Shown piece after piece: positions 4,656 to 5,920 of a stretch of DNA of 5,920 bases. Below the pieces are notes generated by a model. That model saw only the letters and a list, made by a program, of their open reading frames with translations. It ran no database searches and was not told the DNA's origin. The stretch is from JANWHZ01 sp964527385 (GTDB lineage Bacteria > Patescibacteriota > Saccharimonadia > Saccharimonadales > UBA4665): positions 1 to 5,920 of the forward strand of contig CAZGPZ010000062.1 of the NCBI GenBank assembly GCA_964527385.1. Direction: 5' to 3'. A program made the position numbers and the translations under genes. Position 1 is the first letter of the stretch. The number at the start of each line of letters is the position of its first letter.

Positions 4656-5627
4656 CTACTCCTTTACTATTTGCTCTGGTAAATCTTCCTCAAACGCACT
4701 TTGGTAACGGCGCATAACTTGCTCTGGAGTAAACTTGTGGGCTTGTGTCCCCATGGACTCTATGGCGAACGTGGCACAAACAGCACCGAGCTGGGCGCAA
4801 TCCTTTAACGGCCAATCACGTGCATAGCCATAGAGAAGCCCCGAGCGAAACGCGTCGCCAGCACCGGTAGGGTCGGCAACGCGCTTGGGTTTTGCTATAC
4901 CGATATGTATCGGTTTCAAGACTTTTGTGCCCTCAATTATTGACCCGTTTTTCCCGAGCGTTGTGATAACAATTGGCACGGTGTTTTTAATCGCTTCTAT
5001 CGATAAGCCGGCTTTTTTGCTTAATACTGTCATCTCATAATCGTTCAGGATCAATAACTCTGCCGCTTCTACGCCCTCACGCATGTCACTTCCGTCAAGG
5101 TTACTGACTTGCTGGCCAATGTCATAGCACAGACGAAGGGACCATTTAGCGCATTCTTTTACCTGCCGCCTCATTGCTTTAGGGTCATGAGGCGCGACAA
5201 CAACAATGGGACTTTCGTCTTTCCATGGCGCAAATGTCAAAGCATCACTGTCAAACATTGCACCTGGGTAAAACCCACCGACTTGGTTCTGGTCGGCATC
5301 TGTGATGACATTAAACGCAGCTGTTGGTAGTTTGCTCTCGTAAACATGCGTAATATTTACTCCCATATGAGCAAGTTTCTCCATATACGCGGTGGCATCT
5401 GAACCAACGGACCCAACCAAAAATGGCTCGTCCCCGAGCAAGGCCAATGAATAGGCAATATTGGCGCCGACCCCACCGTGGGTGTCTTTTAACTCGTCAA
5501 GAAATATTGAGATAGAAAGCGCGTCAAGTTTGCCGGGATGCAGGTGATCGGCGTACCTACCGGCGAAATGCATGATGCGGTCAATGGCTATTGAGCCAGA
5601 AATAACTACCGGTGTCCCTGCCATCAT
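4656..5627 (-). CDS. adoK: Adenosine kinase, PfkB (ribokinase) family
   Basis: The likely reaction is adenosine + ATP to AMP + ADP. The 323 residues carry both PfkB signatures: GGVGANIAYSLALLG (51-65) in the substrate domain and DPTGAGDAF (252-260), whose D258 is the catalytic base and whose GAG forms the anion hole. Other stretches match actinobacterial AdoK (Mycobacterium type) as I recall it: GSIAIDRIMHFAGRY at 11-25, FYPGAM at 119-124, DPTGAGDAFRSG, and AQLGA followed by ESMGTQ. This makes adenosine a better guess than ribose or fructose. It is followed 2 bases later by ahcY, whose product is adenosine, which supports the assignment. Start codons ATG ATG occur at 5627 and 5624 with no clear ribosome binding site. 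A promoter overlapping the leuS stop would begin transcription at or next to them. The stop is TAG. Confidence 0.92.
   Translation of the reverse strand: MMAGTPVVISGSIAIDRIMHFAGRYADHLHPGKLDALSISIFLDELKDTHGGVGANIAYSLALLGDEPFLVGSVGSDATAYMEKLAHMGVNITHVYESKLPTAAFNVITDADQNQVGGFYPGAMFDSDALTFAPWKDESPIVVVAPHDPKAMRRQVKECAKWSLRLCYDIGQQVSNLDGSDMREGVEAAELLILNDYEMTVLSKKAGLSIEAIKNTVPIVITTLGKNGSIIEGTKVLKPIHIGIAKPKRVADPTGAGDAFRSGLLYGYARDWPLKDCAQLGAVCATFAIESMGTQAHKFTPEQVMRRYQSAFEEDLPEQIVKE
4659..4664 (-). promoter_or_regulatory. Ribosome binding site of ahcY overlapping the adoK stop
   Basis: AAGGAG sits 5 bases before the ahcY ATG and next to the adoK TAG, so ribosomes ending adoK reach the ahcY start directly. 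There is no room for an SAH riboswitch between the two genes. Confidence 0.8.
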
Positions 5628-5630
5628 ACG

Positions 5631-5660
5631 ATAATAACAGGACCCTCGGCCAGTTGTCTA
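5631..5660 (-). promoter_or_regulatory. Candidate promoter of adoK-ahcY at the leuS stop
   Basis: On the minus strand TAGACA (5655-5660, 5 of 6) and TATTAT (5631-5636, 5 of 6) are 18 bases apart. The -35 includes the leuS stop codon. Initiation 6-7 bases past the -10 falls within the ATG ATG of adoK, which would give a leaderless message. Confidence 0.5.
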
Positions 5661-5920
5661 CACGACGAAATTAACGAGTTTGTTGGGGATATAGATGGTT
5701 TTCTTGGGCTCGTTGCCAGCCAAGTATGATTGTACTTTTTCGCTAGCTTTGGCGGCTTCAACCACTTCTTGCTCAGGAGTGCCGCTCGCAATGCTGATAC
5801 TGCCGCGCAACTTGCCGTTCACCTGGATGACTACCGTCATAGTATCCGCGGCCAAGTATTTTTCGTCATACTTCGGCCAGCTGTCATGGTGCACGGACGA
5901 ACTATGCCCTAGCTGCAGCC
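5658..5920 (-). CDS. leuS: Leucyl-tRNA synthetase, C-terminal end (cut by window edge)
   Basis: The last 87 codons of a class I synthetase are visible and the frame stays open to the right edge, so the start is outside the window. The segment matches the LeuS C-terminal domain: HHDSWPKYDEKYL, then TMTVVIQVNGKLRG, a helix, and the ending KKTIYIPNKLVNFVV. The QVNGK(L/V)R motif is characteristic of LeuS among class I enzymes. This domain contacts the tRNA corner and long variable arm; the catalytic HIGH and KMSKS motifs are not in the window. An internal GTG at 5892-5894 could be mistaken for a start, but the upstream codons continue the LeuS pattern. adoK starts 30 bases after the TAG stop. Confidence 0.95.
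   Translation of the reverse strand, partial: LQLGHSSSVHHDSWPKYDEKYLAADTMTVVIQVNGKLRGSISIASGTPEQEVVEAAKASEKVQSYLAGNEPKKTIYIPNKLVNFVV

Noticed and set aside
4654..4658. SAH riboswitch ahead of ahcY
   Set aside because: Only 2 bases separate adoK and ahcY and just 30 separate leuS and adoK, which leaves no room for a leader riboswitch.
1..5920. Recoded TGA (code 25 or 4), prompted by the lack of TGA stops
   Set aside because: No gene contains an in-frame TGA and conserved Gly and Trp positions use normal codons. Eight non-TGA stops are too few to mean anything.

Overview
The window reads as a compact, slow-evolving bacterial housekeeping region. Every convincing gene lies on the minus strand, so transcription runs from high to low coordinates. 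In that order the genes are: the 3' end of leuS (runs off the right edge), an adenosine kinase of the PfkB family, ahcY (S-adenosylhomocysteine hydrolase), rpmF (bL32, only 48 codons), nusB, a Nudix hydrolase, rnc (RNase III), a gene-free gap of about 585 bases, rpsP (bS16), and the 5' part of khpA (KH-domain RNA-binding protein, runs off the left edge). No plus-strand gene, tRNA, rRNA, CRISPR array, insertion sequence or phage gene is supported.

Organism: the short intergenic gaps, the NusB N-terminus (NRHLGR), the Ala/Pro/Glu or Lys/Pro tails on ribosomal and transcription proteins, and the roughly balanced base composition suggest a member of Patescibacteria/CPR, perhaps Saccharibacteria. 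This is inference at low to moderate confidence. The standard code fits: all eight visible stops are TAA or TAG, and no gene has an in-frame TGA.

Region by region. Positions 3364-5920 hold leuS-adoK-ahcY. AhcY splits S-adenosylhomocysteine into homocysteine and adenosine, and the kinase traps the adenosine as AMP. The two genes are 2 bases apart and the ahcY ribosome binding site overlaps the adoK stop. A candidate promoter overlapping the leuS stop would make a nearly leaderless adoK message. Positions 1326-3330 hold rpmF-nusB-nudix-rnc behind a good sigma-70-type promoter (TTGAGT-17-TATAAT). nudix starts with GTG 3 bases after nusB, and rnc overlaps nudix by 17 bases, so these genes look translationally coupled. 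Positions 1-803 hold rpsP and khpA, each with its own good promoter (TTGACA-17-TAAAAT for rpsP; CCGACA-17-TATAAT with an extended -10 for khpA).

The least explained part is 741-1325, between rnc and rpsP. It has no credible protein but is dense in long, near-perfect inverted repeats: a three-way-junction fold at 877-965, a long hairpin with a 20-pair core at 1063-1206, an 11-pair perfect hairpin at 1217-1244, and a 10-pair perfect hairpin at 813-840. The first two share a related arm sequence, giving four diverged copies of GTTGTRG-N4/5-TACAA. This could be a structured noncoding RNA, a small non-autonomous repeat element, or RNase III-cleavable leader/trailer sequence next to the gene for that enzyme. 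It matches none of the RNA classes checked by eye (RNase P, tmRNA, SRP RNA).
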